From positions 310,001-374,000 of the forward strand of contig NZ_JARDUB010000001.1 in NCBI RefSeq assembly GCF_029360665.1: a stretch of DNA of 64,000 bases, given 5' to 3'. Shown here piece after piece: positions 1 to 9,238 of the stretch. The notes under the pieces were generated by a model. The model did no database searches and had not been told where the DNA came from. It saw nothing but the letters and a program-made list of their open reading frames with translations. Origin of the DNA: Eudoraea chungangensis. GTDB lineage: Bacteria > Bacteroidota > Bacteroidia > Flavobacteriales > Flavobacteriaceae. How positions within the stretch are numbered: the stretch's first letter is position 1; the number at the start of each line of letters is the position of its first letter. The translations under genes were made by a program, and so were the position numbers.

Positions 1-1719
1 TACTCTAAAAAGAACATATATACCATTTTCTGGGGAAAAATGAACCGTTTCACCCCGATGAATTGCCGTGCTATTTCCTCTGAAAACCAATAATTTTTTA
101 AGAAATGCCTGTATATCTTTCTGTTCAGCTGAAAGGCCCTTTCCAGAAAATGCGTTTATGGCATCTTCCTTCCAACCCCCAGGAAAATCAGTGCGTATTA
201 ACCCATGGTCTCCGGGTTTGTTGCGATTTTCAAGCAGCACTTCTGTTCCATAATAAATTTGTGGAATACGAGGTGCTATTAATATAAAAGACAAAGCCAT
301 TTTAAGCTTAGACAAATCTTCCTCTAATTGGGTATAAATTCTATCCATATCATGATTGTCCCCAAATAGCATCATAGAAAACGGATCGTAATATGCAAAA
401 TCATTTGCCAGGCCTTCATACAATTTAATTAAACCAGAATTCCAAGCCTCCTCTTCTTTAAGACTGGCAATTAATTGTTTTTGTAAAGGGAAGTCCATAG
501 TTGTTTTAAGGCCAGACTGATAACCGTCGTGATTTACACTTCCGTCTTGCCAATAAGCAACCAATAAGGGATTATAGCTCCATTCCTCCCCCACTATATT
601 AAAATTGGGATATTCCTCCATGATAGAATGGGCCCATTTCGACATAAAATCTTTTTCCGGATAAGGATAGGTGTCTTGCCTGATTCCTCCCAAATGCAGG
701 CTTTCAATCCACCACAGACTATTTTGAATTAGGTAGTTTGCCAAATGAGGATTATTCTGATTTAAATCGGGCATTGAAGGCACAAACCATCCGTCATTCA
801 TCAAATCTCTATCGGCCTTTGAGGCATATATATCCTGGTTAATTGTTCTTCTGTGGTTCGTTACCGGAACCTGTTTACCTGCCTCAAAATCGTTCTGAAA
901 ATTCACCCAGTCCTTAAACGGCAAATCTTGCATCCACCAATGATCCAAGCCACAATGATTTACAACCTGATCCATGATAAGTTTCATGCCTCTGCTTCTG
1001 GTCTCTTTGGCAAGAAGAATATAGTCTTTTAGACTTCCGAATCGCGGATCAACTTTATAAAAATCCGTTATAGCATAGCCGTGATATGATTGCTCTTTCA
1101 TATCATTGATCAATAAAGGTGTAGGCCAGATTGCCGTAAAACCCATCTCCTTTATGTACTCTAGATGCTGTCTCATACCTTCAATATCCCCACCATGTCT
1201 TGCGTAGTTATTTTTTCGGTCTACCCCGGTTTCCCTAAGACCTTCAATACTATCAATGGCAGAATTTCCATTGGCAAAACGATCTGGAGTAATTAAATAA
1301 ATAACATCAGAACTATTAAAGCCGATAAAATTGTTGGAAGAATCTACTCTTTCTAATAAAGGATATGCTTTTTTAAAACTAGAGCCTCCTTTTACCGCAG
1401 AGAATTCTATATCGAAATCTCCAGCCTTGGCTTCTGAGTTTATTTCTATTTCTAGAAAAAGATAATTAGGACTATCACCCTTATCAAAGTGTTTAAGTTG
1501 AACCCCCGGATAATTAATAGTGGGGACATAAGTGCCTATGTCTTTTCCATAGACCATAAGTTCAATAGAAGAGTGTTTCATGCCTACCCACCAATTGGGC
1601 GGTTCAATCTTTTCAATCTGTGAAAATGAAAACTTCATTATTAAAAACAAGAAAACAAATAGCCTGCCTTTAGCCATTTTGCAAGCGCGATTTTTCCTTA
1701 TACGAAGACCAAATTTCAT
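1..1719 (-). CDS. susA: SusA-like GH13 cyclomaltodextrinase/neopullulanase, C-terminus cut by window edge
   Basis: This is an exported GH13 enzyme that would hydrolyse alpha-1,4-glucans in the periplasm. Reading back from the ATG at 1719 gives 573 codons that are still open at base 1. After a hydrophobic leader ending in FSFSQ comes an N-terminal Cyc-maltodext_N-like domain (PPNWWVGM), then the (beta/alpha)8 barrel. GH13 signatures are visible: DQVVNH (region I), GGIRQDTY with the nucleophile Asp, VGEEW with the acid Glu, and GDNHD with the third acid. An in-frame ATG at 1679 (MAKGRLFVF) is an alternative start and gives a more typical signal peptide. It lies 31 bp after the maltose phosphorylase gene and is the last seen member of the lacI-pgmB-malP operon. 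The family is secure; the exact substrate (cyclodextrin, pullulan or maltooligosaccharide) is not. Confidence 0.9.
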   Translation of the reverse strand, partial: MKFGLRIRKNRACKMAKGRLFVFLFLIMKFSFSQIEKIEPPNWWVGMKHSSIELMVYGKDIGTYVPTINYPGVQLKHFDKGDSPNYLFLEIEINSEAKAGDFDIEFSAVKGGSSFKKAYPLLERVDSSNNFIGFNSSDVIYLITPDRFANGNSAIDSIEGLRETGVDRKNNYARHGGDIEGMRQHLEYIKEMGFTAIWPTPLLINDMKEQSYHGYAITDFYKVDPRFGSLKDYILLAKETRSRGMKLIMDQVVNHCGLDHWWMQDLPFKDWVNFQNDFEAGKQVPVTNHRRTINQDIYASKADRDLMNDGWFVPSMPDLNQNNPHLANYLIQNSLWWIESLHLGGIRQDTYPYPEKDFMSKWAHSIMEEYPNFNIVGEEWSYNPLLVAYWQDGSVNHDGYQSGLKTTMDFPLQKQLIASLKEEEAWNSGLIKLYEGLANDFAYYDPFSMMLFGDNHDMDRIYTQLEEDLSKLKMALSFILIAPRIPQIYYGTEVLLENRNKPGDHGLIRTDFPGGWKEDAINAFSGKGLSAEQKDIQAFLKKLLVFRGNSTAIHRGETVHFSPENGIYVLFRV

Positions 1720-1750
1720 AGATTATGGCATTCTTATAGGATTAAACTAA

Positions 1751-4063
1751 CTAGTTCTTAATTATCGTCTCGTCTGAAGGTTTAAGCAATACCCTTTTTC
1801 CCTTAACTCTAATGGTCATATCCGAAGTTCCCTGATATTCAAAACGACTTTCCTTGGCAGAGATGCTAATCTTGATAATTCTATTTCTAAAATTTACTTT
1901 AAAAGAATAAGACTTCCACTGGTTTGGAATTCTCGGGTTAAATGAAAGCTTGTCATCTCTCATTCGCATTCCTCCAAATCCTTCAACAATACTCATCCAT
2001 GTACCGGCCATAGAAGTTATGTGCAGTCCCTCTTCCACCTCTTTATTATAATCATCGAGGTCTAGTCTAGAAGTACGTAAATAGAAACGATACGCCTGTT
2101 CCATTCTTCCTAGTTTAGCCGCTTGTATACTGTGAACACAGGGAGACAAAGAGGATTCGTGTACCGTAAAAGGCTCATAGAAGTCAAAATGTTTCTCTAA
2201 GTCCTCTAGGCTAAACTGTTCTTCAAACAAATAAAAACCCTGCAAAGTATCCGCCTGTTTAATATAAGGAGAACGCAATATTCTATCCCAACTCCACTTC
2301 TGATTGATAGGTCGTTGTTTGGGATCTAAATCCTCCACGGTAATTAACTCTTTATCCAGGAATCCATCCTGTTGTAAGAAAATACCCAGCTCTTCTGAAT
2401 ATGGAAAATAAAGGTTACTGGCAACTTCCTGCCAGGCCTCCGTTTCGGACTTGCTTAGTGAGGTATGGCCTATTATTCTTTCATAATCTTCTCTATAGCC
2501 TTCTTTAACCTTTTCTAGCTGTTCTAAAGCAAAATTTAGGCACCATTTAGCCAAATAATTTGTATACCAATTGTTATTAACATTATTCTCGTACTCATTA
2601 GGCCCTGTAACGCCTAGTATCACGTACTGCCCCTTTGCTTTGGAAAAGGTTGCCCGTTGCTCCCAAAACCTCGCAATACCAATTAATACTTCTAGACCCA
2701 TTTCTGGGATATACGTATAATCGCCTGTATATCTGTAATAGTTGTAAATAGCGAAAGCAATAGCCCCATTTCTATGAATTTCCTCGAAGGTAATTTCCCA
2801 CTCGTTATGACATTCCTCTCCGTTCATTGTAACCATTGGGTAAAGAGCAGCACCATTTTCAAACCCTAATTTTTCGGCATTCTCAATGGCTTTTTCCAAA
2901 TGATTATATCTGTATTGTAACAGATTCCTAGCAACCGTTTGATCCTTTGTAGCCATATAAAAAGGAATACAATACGCCTCAGTATCCCAATAGGTACTAC
3001 CTCCATATTTCTCGCCCGTAAATCCTTTTGGACCAATATTTAAAGTAGAATCTGTTCCTAAATAGGTTTGGTTTAAATGAAAAATATTGAAACGAATACC
3101 TTGCTGCGCTTTAACATCCCCTTCAATTTGTATATCACTCATTTCCCAAATCTCGTTCCAGGCTTTCTTTTGAGTTTCAAGAAGTTTATCAAATCCAATC
3201 GCACTTACTTCTTTAAGGATACTTTTGGCTACTTTAGATAAATCGGCTCCCTTATGATTTCTGGAAACACAATAGCCCCCATATTTAATTAAAGATACGG
3301 TCTCACCGGCTGGAACCGTTTGCGAATAAGTTTGCCCTACACTAAGTTCCTTTACCTCTTCTTTCGTTGGGATGTTTATATTTTCATTTTGAAATACCAG
3401 CTCTGACTGCATAAAAGTACATACTTTAAAAATTGTCTTTAAAGTATGTGCCTCAATAAACGCCTGGTTATTGTTTGAGCGTACATTAGTCACTTCCCAA
3501 AACTTATCGTCCCAATTACTATCTTCATTAGTAATGCCATTATCTAAATAAGGGGTGAAAACAATGTCAGCTTCAACATCAATTGGACTAACAGTATATT
3601 TTATCGCGCCAATCTCATCATGATTTAAAGAGAGAAATCGCAATGAACTAACGGCAACTGACATTCCATTTTGCAGAGTGGCGGTAAAGCTCCTTTTATA
3701 CCATCCCTCTTTCATATTTAATTCTCTCCTAAAATCATTTACTGCTTTGCAATTATTTAAATCTAAAGTTTCACCATTAATAGTTACTCCGATACCTATC
3801 CAACTTGGTGCATTAAGTACCTTGGCAAAATATTCCGGATAACCATTCTTCCACCATCCAACCCTTGTTTTATCCGGATAATATACCCCTGCGATATAGC
3901 TTCCCTGAAAAGTAGGTCCACTGTAGTCCTCTTCAAAATTAGCTCTTTGCCCCATGGCCCCATTTCCGATACTAAATAAACTCTCTGAAGATTTTACGTT
4001 ATCTGTATCAAAGCCCTCTTCAATAATGGACCATTCGTTTGGTGTTATGTATTCTTTATTCAT
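1751..4063 (-). CDS. malP: GH65 maltose phosphorylase
   Basis: A cytoplasmic GH65 phosphorylase of 770 residues with no signal peptide. It would convert maltose and phosphate to glucose and beta-glucose-1-phosphate. The N-terminal beta-sandwich is followed by the (alpha/alpha)6 catalytic domain. The block GPKGFTGEKYGGSTYWDTE (about 344-362) and the block ECHNEWEITFEEIHRNG (about 417-433), which carries the general-acid glutamate, are typical of maltose phosphorylases. The next gene upstream in the operon is beta-phosphoglucomutase, which consumes exactly the beta-glucose-1-phosphate produced. Gaps to neighbours are 23 and 31 bp. Other GH65 activities (trehalose, kojibiose or nigerose phosphorylase) cannot be excluded by eye, but the GH13 and SusCD context favours maltose. 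Confidence 0.9.
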   Translation of the reverse strand: MNKEYITPNEWSIIEEGFDTDNVKSSESLFSIGNGAMGQRANFEEDYSGPTFQGSYIAGVYYPDKTRVGWWKNGYPEYFAKVLNAPSWIGIGVTINGETLDLNNCKAVNDFRRELNMKEGWYKRSFTATLQNGMSVAVSSLRFLSLNHDEIGAIKYTVSPIDVEADIVFTPYLDNGITNEDSNWDDKFWEVTNVRSNNNQAFIEAHTLKTIFKVCTFMQSELVFQNENINIPTKEEVKELSVGQTYSQTVPAGETVSLIKYGGYCVSRNHKGADLSKVAKSILKEVSAIGFDKLLETQKKAWNEIWEMSDIQIEGDVKAQQGIRFNIFHLNQTYLGTDSTLNIGPKGFTGEKYGGSTYWDTEAYCIPFYMATKDQTVARNLLQYRYNHLEKAIENAEKLGFENGAALYPMVTMNGEECHNEWEITFEEIHRNGAIAFAIYNYYRYTGDYTYIPEMGLEVLIGIARFWEQRATFSKAKGQYVILGVTGPNEYENNVNNNWYTNYLAKWCLNFALEQLEKVKEGYREDYERIIGHTSLSKSETEAWQEVASNLYFPYSEELGIFLQQDGFLDKELITVEDLDPKQRPINQKWSWDRILRSPYIKQADTLQGFYLFEEQFSLEDLEKHFDFYEPFTVHESSLSPCVHSIQAAKLGRMEQAYRFYLRTSRLDLDDYNKEVEEGLHITSMAGTWMSIVEGFGGMRMRDDKLSFNPRIPNQWKSYSFKVNFRNRIIKISISAKESRFEYQGTSDMTIRVKGKRVLLKPSDETIIKN

Positions 4064-4086
4064 AATCTCTATTTAGGTGTACGTAA

Positions 4087-4761
4087 CTACTTTATTCTTT
4101 CCTCTAAGGTATCCACTAGTTTGTCTAAAAACTCTATATCCATTTCAGTAAAGTCCTCAAAACTATAGGCAGCCTGCGATAATACTTCGGAGTTTCCTAT
4201 GCCAATACTCAGCATTTTCGCAGAATTGGCGGCTTCTATCCCAGCGACAGCATCTTCGAAAACCACACAATGACTTGGATTTACGCCTAATTCTTCAGCT
4301 GCAATTAAAAATACTTCTGGATCAGGTTTGGCTTTAGTAACCGCATTGCCGTCTACAACTGCCTTAAAATAAGGCAATAATGACACTTTCTCCAAAATAG
4401 GAATCGCATTTTTACTCGCAGAACCTAAAGCCATGGGAATATCCCGTTCTTTTAAATACTCCAGTACTCTTTGGACATTTGGAAGTATTTCTGTCTCATC
4501 CATTTTACTAATATAGCGCAGATAGTCTTCGTTTTTCTCTTGCAACCAAGATTCAAACTGCTCATCGGATACCGTAATACCTCCCATTTCGAGTAAGATT
4601 TCCAAACATCTTCTTCTACTTACTCCCTTAAATTTTTCGTTGTCCTCCTCCGTAAATTCGATTCCTAATTCTTCTGCCAAGTTCTTCCAAGCCAAGTAGT
4701 GATATTTAGCGGTATCAACTATTACCCCATCCAAATCGAATATAAATCCGGTTTTATTCAT
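4087..4761 (-). CDS. pgmB: beta-phosphoglucomutase (HAD superfamily)
   Basis: A 224-residue cytosolic HAD enzyme that isomerises beta-glucose-1-phosphate to glucose-6-phosphate. Motif I is FDLDGVIVDT, with nucleophile Asp9 and acid/base Asp11. It is followed by the helical cap domain, GSASKN (motif II), a Lys in TKAKPDPEVF (motif III) and FEDAVAGIEAA (motif IV). Length and motifs match PgmB rather than generic phosphatases of the same fold. It sits 18 bp after lacI and 23 bp before the GH65 gene. The pair therefore forms the classic ATP-saving maltose phosphorolysis route. Confidence 0.92.
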   Translation of the reverse strand: MNKTGFIFDLDGVIVDTAKYHYLAWKNLAEELGIEFTEEDNEKFKGVSRRRCLEILLEMGGITVSDEQFESWLQEKNEDYLRYISKMDETEILPNVQRVLEYLKERDIPMALGSASKNAIPILEKVSLLPYFKAVVDGNAVTKAKPDPEVFLIAAEELGVNPSHCVVFEDAVAGIEAANSAKMLSIGIGNSEVLSQAAYSFEDFTEMDIEFLDKLVDTLEERIK

Positions 4762-4779
4762 TTATAAATATCTTTGAAA

Positions 4780-5805
4780 TTAATTATTGGTAGTTTCCCT
4801 TTCAATTAATGTAGACTCAAGCACTTCCGTTCTAAAAATTTCTTCTTCCACAAGGTTTTCATTTTCAATTTTATCGATTAACATTTTGGCAGCTACAGCT
4901 CCCATTTTCTCTCCATGCTGTGCCACTGAGGTCAGCGCAGGGTTTGCTAATCTGGATAGTATACCATCGGTAAAACCAATAAATGCAACATCTTCAGGAA
5001 TACTTAATCCATTTTTCTGAGCTAAACGCATGCAACGTACTGCAAAAATTTCATTCACGCAAAGTACGGCATCCATCTTTTGTGTCCTAAAAAAGTTTTC
5101 ACTAATGGATTCATCTTCATACTGAAAAGGAAGTCTAAGAACCAAATTTTTATCAAGTGGTAAATTATAATCTTTCAATGCTCTGTAATAACCTTGGGCC
5201 CTTTTTTCACTTACATTCAAATAGGTTTCAGTGGTAACCAATGCAATATTCTTTCTACCATCTTTTATTAACTTCTCAACTGCCATATAGGCCGCCTCAA
5301 AATCATTTATAACAACTTTATCACATATTACGTCATCGGTCACCCTATCGAAAAGCACTAAAGGCATTCCTTGATCAATAACCTCCTTTATATGATGGTA
5401 GTCATTCTTTAGCTGGGTTTCTGCAGAAAGTGCCATTATAAAACCGTCAATACTCCCATTGGCTAACATTTCCATGTTAATTACCTCCTTATCAAAAGAC
5501 TCATCCGAAACACAGGCGATAACATTATATCCCTTTGTATCTGCGTACTGCTCAATTCCCCTAAATACAGTGGTGAAAAAGTGATGGACAATGTCGGGAA
5601 TTATGACACCAATATTCTTGGTTCGCTTATTTTTTAAGCTCAGCGCAATGTTATTTGGTTTATAATTATAAAACTTAGCAAATGCCTTTATCCTTTCCTT
5701 GGTTTCAACACTAATTTCATCGCTATTTTTAAGCGATTTTGAAACCGTTGAAATTGAGACATCCAATTCTCTTGCTATTTGTTTTAGTGTAATTTTCTTT
5801 TTCAA
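4780..5805 (-). CDS. LacI-family transcriptional regulator of the maltose/alpha-glucan locus
   Basis: A 341-residue LacI/GalR regulator. The N-terminal helix-turn-helix is clear (TLKQIARELDVSISTVSKSL, residues 6-25), followed by the hinge-helix region (YKPNNIALSL) and a periplasmic-binding-protein-like sugar domain (IGVIIPD through the end). It is the first gene of the minus-strand operon and diverges from susC, so it likely controls both arms. A near-palindrome with a central CG, the usual LacI operator shape, lies in the shared intergenic region at 6044-6061. Whether it represses or activates is not shown. Some Bacteroidetes maltose loci use a LacI-type activator (MalR) for alpha-glucans. 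Confidence 0.9.
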   Translation of the reverse strand: MKKKITLKQIARELDVSISTVSKSLKNSDEISVETKERIKAFAKFYNYKPNNIALSLKNKRTKNIGVIIPDIVHHFFTTVFRGIEQYADTKGYNVIACVSDESFDKEVINMEMLANGSIDGFIMALSAETQLKNDYHHIKEVIDQGMPLVLFDRVTDDVICDKVVINDFEAAYMAVEKLIKDGRKNIALVTTETYLNVSEKRAQGYYRALKDYNLPLDKNLVLRLPFQYEDESISENFFRTQKMDAVLCVNEIFAVRCMRLAQKNGLSIPEDVAFIGFTDGILSRLANPALTSVAQHGEKMGAVAAKMLIDKIENENLVEEEIFRTEVLESTLIERETTNN

Positions 5806-5920
5806 AATGCTAAGTTGGGTTTTCTAAAAGGTTAAGATAGGGAATAATAACTCAAATTATATTTCACCTAAATTTAACATTACTGCCTAATTTAAAGTAT
5901 CTGTGTCTTATCACAAATTA

Positions 5921-5949
5921 TTCTCGTAAACAAAAAAAAACTATCTTTG
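5921..5949 (+). promoter_or_regulatory. possible susC promoter (TTC-N18-TATCTTTG)
   Basis: TATCTTTG at 5942-5949 is an exact match to the Bacteroidetes -7 element TAnnTTTG. TTC at 5921-5923, 18 bp upstream, is a one-mismatch -33 element. Transcription would begin near 5956 and leave a leader of about 200 bases containing the palindromes at 6044 and 6074. A competing -7-like TATCTTTA at 6073-6080 lies closer to the gene. Confidence 0.4.
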
Positions 5950-6043
5950 TTTCGAAATTAATAAAGAATATACCTTTAAAATAGTAATAACATAATTTTG
6001 CCAATTGTGTTTTGTTAGTCCAATAATTTACAAAAGTTATTAA

Positions 6044-6061
6044 CACGAAACCGTTTTCGTG
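6044..6061. promoter_or_regulatory. LacI-type operator candidate, CACGAAACCGTTTTCGTG
   Basis: An 18-bp inverted repeat with 16 of 18 symmetric positions and a central CG, as expected for LacI/GalR operators. It lies 93 bp before the susC ATG and 238 bp from the lacI start. It would overlap the -33 region of a promoter whose -7 element is TATCTTTA at 6073-6080. Assignment to the adjacent LacI regulator is inferred from position and shape. Confidence 0.7.
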
Positions 6062-6073
6062 AAGGCGCATTAT

Positions 6074-6087
6074 ATCTTTATAAAGAT
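6074..6087. promoter_or_regulatory. 14-bp perfect palindrome ATCTTTATAAAGAT
   Basis: A perfect 14-bp palindrome, 13 bp downstream of the LacI-type operator and 67 bp before susC. It overlaps the -7-like TATCTTTA. It could be a second regulator site or a chance AT-rich palindrome at a promoter. Confidence 0.35.
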
Positions 6088-6154
6088 TTTAACAATTATT
6101 TTACATAGGTTTACTCTTTATAGTAAAAAAAACTAAACTTAAATTTAACTTTAT

Positions 6155-9100
6155 ATGAAGAAGACGCTACTAAAAGGCTTTTTATTAGTTGGAGCAATTT
6201 TATGCTTTGGACTAGTTGAAGCTCAAGAAGTATCTGGTACTGTTTCTGATGCTAGCGGCCCCTTGCCAGGAGCTAGTGTTGTAGTTAAGGGAACTACTAA
6301 TGGTACACAAACCGATTTTGATGGTAATTTTACCTTGAACAACGTAGATGATGCCGCTACTATTGTTTTTAGCTACATTGGCTACAAATCGCAGGAAGTT
6401 GCCGTAAGTGGCCAATCCTCAATTAATGTAGTTCTAGAGGAAGATGCTGAAGCCTTGGATGAAGTAGTAATCATAGGTTATGGTACTACTACAGTAAAGG
6501 ATGCAACTGGTGCCGTGGCATCTGTTTCTTCGGAAGATTTTCAACAAGGTATTATTTCCTCACCTGAACAGTTAATCCAAGGTAAGACCGCTGGTGTACA
6601 AGTTACACAGGCAAGTGGTGAACCTGGTGCAGGAATTACACTAAGAATTAGAGGTACTGGTTCTGTTAGAGGAAACAACAGTCCCTTATTCGTTATTGAT
6701 GGTGTACCTGTTTCAAATGAAGATGTTTCTGCTGAAGGAGCAGATTTAGGTACTGGTACCAGTGGCGCTAAAAACCCATTAAACTTTTTAAACCCGAATG
6801 ATATTGAAAGCATGAGTGTTCTAAAAGATGCGTCTGCTACTGCAATTTATGGGTCAAGAGGTGCTAACGGGGTTGTTGTAATAACAACTAAATCAGGAAA
6901 AGCCGGGGGAACTCAAGGTCAATGGGGGTTCTCTACTAACCTAAGTATCTCTTCCCCTGCGAAGACTTATGACCTCTTAACTACGGAAGAATTTATAGAA
7001 AGAGGTGGTAATAATTTAGGCGGTGCCACAGACTGGCAAGATTTTATTTTCAGGACTGCCGTTTCTACGGATAACAATTTGTCTTACTCTCAAAACTATG
7101 GAAAAGGAAATGTAAGGGCTACTGTGGGGTATTCGAAACAATTTGGTATTATCGAGAATACAGATTTTGAAAGAATGACTGGTAGAATTAACGCCAACCA
7201 TAGATTTTTTGACAATAGGTTAAAAGTAAACCTTCAAGGAACTATCTCAAGGACAAATGACCAGGCTCCTTTTATAAGTAGAACCTCAGGAAGTACTGGA
7301 GATTTGTTGGCAGCTGCTTATTATTCTAATCCTACCCTTGCTGCAAATGCAAATATTGGTGCCGACCCTGATAGAAATCCCGCAAACTTGTTAGCCTATT
7401 ATGATGACAATACAGGAACAACAAGGTTTCTAGGAAACTTAGCACTAGATTATGCCATTACAGAAGAACTTTCGGCCAAGGCAAATTTTGGGTATGATAC
7501 TTCAAGCTCAACAAGAGGTCAGGTAGCCGGTCCTCAAATTCTGGGTATCGACAACGGAGCACAGGATAATGGTAGAGCCGCAGTAAGTAACTTAGATGCA
7601 CAAAGTAAGTTATTAGAACTAACTATAAACTACAAAAAGAACTTTGACAATTCTACACTAGATGCCTTAGTAGGTTATTCTTTTCAGGATTTTAGAAGAA
7701 AAGGTCAAAATATATTAGCCCAAGGTATTCCTGCCACTGACCTTAATGGAATTCAGCGGATTACGGAAGAAACTTACAATGAAACACGAAATCTTGCGTC
7801 TAACTATCAAGGTTATGGAATCGGTACTTTTCAAAACGACCCAGCTGCTGGGCCTCAATTTATATCCTTAGGATTGAATCCAAGTGTTAACCAAACGGTA
7901 GGCGCCTTACCAAGTGTTCGTACCACTGCTCTGTCTGTAGACACCTTTGATTTTACTGATGAATTACAATCGTTTTTCGGAAGAGTAAATTACAGCCTAT
8001 ATGATAAGTATTTATTTACTGCTACTGTTAGAGCTGATGGGTCTTCAAAATTTGGTGGTAACAATAAATATGGTGTCTTTCCTTCTGCAGCATTCGCATG
8101 GAAGTTAAATCAGGAAGATTTTATCAACGAAGACGTTTTTTCTACCTTTAAGCTAAGAGTGAGTTGGGGTATTACTGGTAATCAAGATGGTTTAGGTTAT
8201 GGCCAATATGTGAATAGAACAAGATGGAGTGATTTAGAAATTGCAGCTAATTCGCAGTTATCAGCTCCGGCTACTGAAGAAGTGGCATTTGCTAACCCAG
8301 ACCTTAAATGGGAAGAAACCGCACAATATGGTTTTGGTATTGACTTAGGTTTCAATTATGACCGTTTTACTGCCAGTGTGGATCTATATAGAAAAGAAAC
8401 TACTGATATCCTCCTAAACTTACCAGCTGTACAACCGGCAACTGTTCCTTTCGTTTTTCAAAACGTGGATGGTAAGATTATAAATCAAGGGATAGAATTA
8501 GGTCTAAACTGGGATGCCATAGTTACTGAGGATTGGAACTGGAATATTAATGCTAACATCTCTTATAACAACAATGAGCTTACGAATTATGATGGTCCGG
8601 ACATACAAGCAGGTAACCTTTACGGTCAAGGGCTTTCAGGAAGTACATCACAAGTTTTAACAAATGGAAGACCTTTATACACTTACAATTTACGTCAGGT
8701 GGATGAGAACTTCCAAGTGGATACAAATCCTTCCATTCTTGAAGAATCGGGATTACCTAAGGTTGTCTCAGGATTAAACACAAGTGTAAGTTATAAGAAC
8801 TGGGATGCATCTTTATACTTTGCCGGTCAATATGGCTTTTATGTATATAACAACACTGCAAATGCCTTGTTTGCTTCCCCTCAAATTGGAAGTAGAAATA
8901 ATTTAAAGAGTGTTATGGACGCCAACGTTGTTTTATCGGCTACCAACCCTAGTACATACTTTTTAGAAAAAGGAGATTTTGTAAGACTTCAAACAGCATC
9001 AGTAGGCTATAATGTACCATTATCTGGAGATGGTGCTTTAGATAGTATGCGCTTAAGTCTTGCCGGACAAAACTTGTTTTTAATAACAGGGTATAGTGGT

Positions 9101-9220
9101 TTAGATCCAGAAGTTAGTACTACTGATATCCCCTTAAATGGATTACCGTCTGCTTCAATAGATTATCTATCCTACCCAAGACCGATAACGGTTACCCTTG
9201 GAGTAAATGTTACATTTTAA
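6155..9220 (+). CDS. susC: SusC-like TonB-dependent outer-membrane transporter
   Basis: A 1021-residue SusC/RagA-family porin that would import alpha-glucan oligosaccharides across the outer membrane using TonB. A signal peptide ends at VEAQ (about residue 24). It is followed by the carboxypeptidase-regulatory-like domain (SGTVSDASGPLPGASVVVKG, about 27-100), the plug domain (EVVIIGYGTTTVKDATGAV, with SPLFVIDGVPV later) and the beta-barrel, which ends in Phe (LGVNVTF). Length and order are standard. It diverges from lacI and is followed 18 bp later by susD. Maltose/starch specificity is inferred from the GH13/GH65/PgmB genes across the intergenic region. Confidence 0.93.
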   Translation: MKKTLLKGFLLVGAILCFGLVEAQEVSGTVSDASGPLPGASVVVKGTTNGTQTDFDGNFTLNNVDDAATIVFSYIGYKSQEVAVSGQSSINVVLEEDAEALDEVVIIGYGTTTVKDATGAVASVSSEDFQQGIISSPEQLIQGKTAGVQVTQASGEPGAGITLRIRGTGSVRGNNSPLFVIDGVPVSNEDVSAEGADLGTGTSGAKNPLNFLNPNDIESMSVLKDASATAIYGSRGANGVVVITTKSGKAGGTQGQWGFSTNLSISSPAKTYDLLTTEEFIERGGNNLGGATDWQDFIFRTAVSTDNNLSYSQNYGKGNVRATVGYSKQFGIIENTDFERMTGRINANHRFFDNRLKVNLQGTISRTNDQAPFISRTSGSTGDLLAAAYYSNPTLAANANIGADPDRNPANLLAYYDDNTGTTRFLGNLALDYAITEELSAKANFGYDTSSSTRGQVAGPQILGIDNGAQDNGRAAVSNLDAQSKLLELTINYKKNFDNSTLDALVGYSFQDFRRKGQNILAQGIPATDLNGIQRITEETYNETRNLASNYQGYGIGTFQNDPAAGPQFISLGLNPSVNQTVGALPSVRTTALSVDTFDFTDELQSFFGRVNYSLYDKYLFTATVRADGSSKFGGNNKYGVFPSAAFAWKLNQEDFINEDVFSTFKLRVSWGITGNQDGLGYGQYVNRTRWSDLEIAANSQLSAPATEEVAFANPDLKWEETAQYGFGIDLGFNYDRFTASVDLYRKETTDILLNLPAVQPATVPFVFQNVDGKIINQGIELGLNWDAIVTEDWNWNINANISYNNNELTNYDGPDIQAGNLYGQGLSGSTSQVLTNGRPLYTYNLRQVDENFQVDTNPSILEESGLPKVVSGLNTSVSYKNWDASLYFAGQYGFYVYNNTANALFASPQIGSRNNLKSVMDANVVLSATNPSTYFLEKGDFVRLQTASVGYNVPLSGDGALDSMRLSLAGQNLFLITGYSGLDPEVSTTDIPLNGLPSASIDYLSYPRPITVTLGVNVTF

Positions 9221-9238
9221 AAAATAAAAAATAGTATT

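Noticed and set aside
5738-5760. AAACCGTT-like motif inside the lacI coding region resembling half of the operator
   Set aside because: It encodes part of the helix-turn-helix and lacks the outer symmetric bases of the 6044-6061 site, so it is probably coincidental.
5993-6000. TAATTTTG as the susC -7 element
   Set aside because: It fits TAnnTTTG, but there is no TTG or near match at the -33 distance, while TATCTTTG at 5942 has TTC 18 bp upstream.
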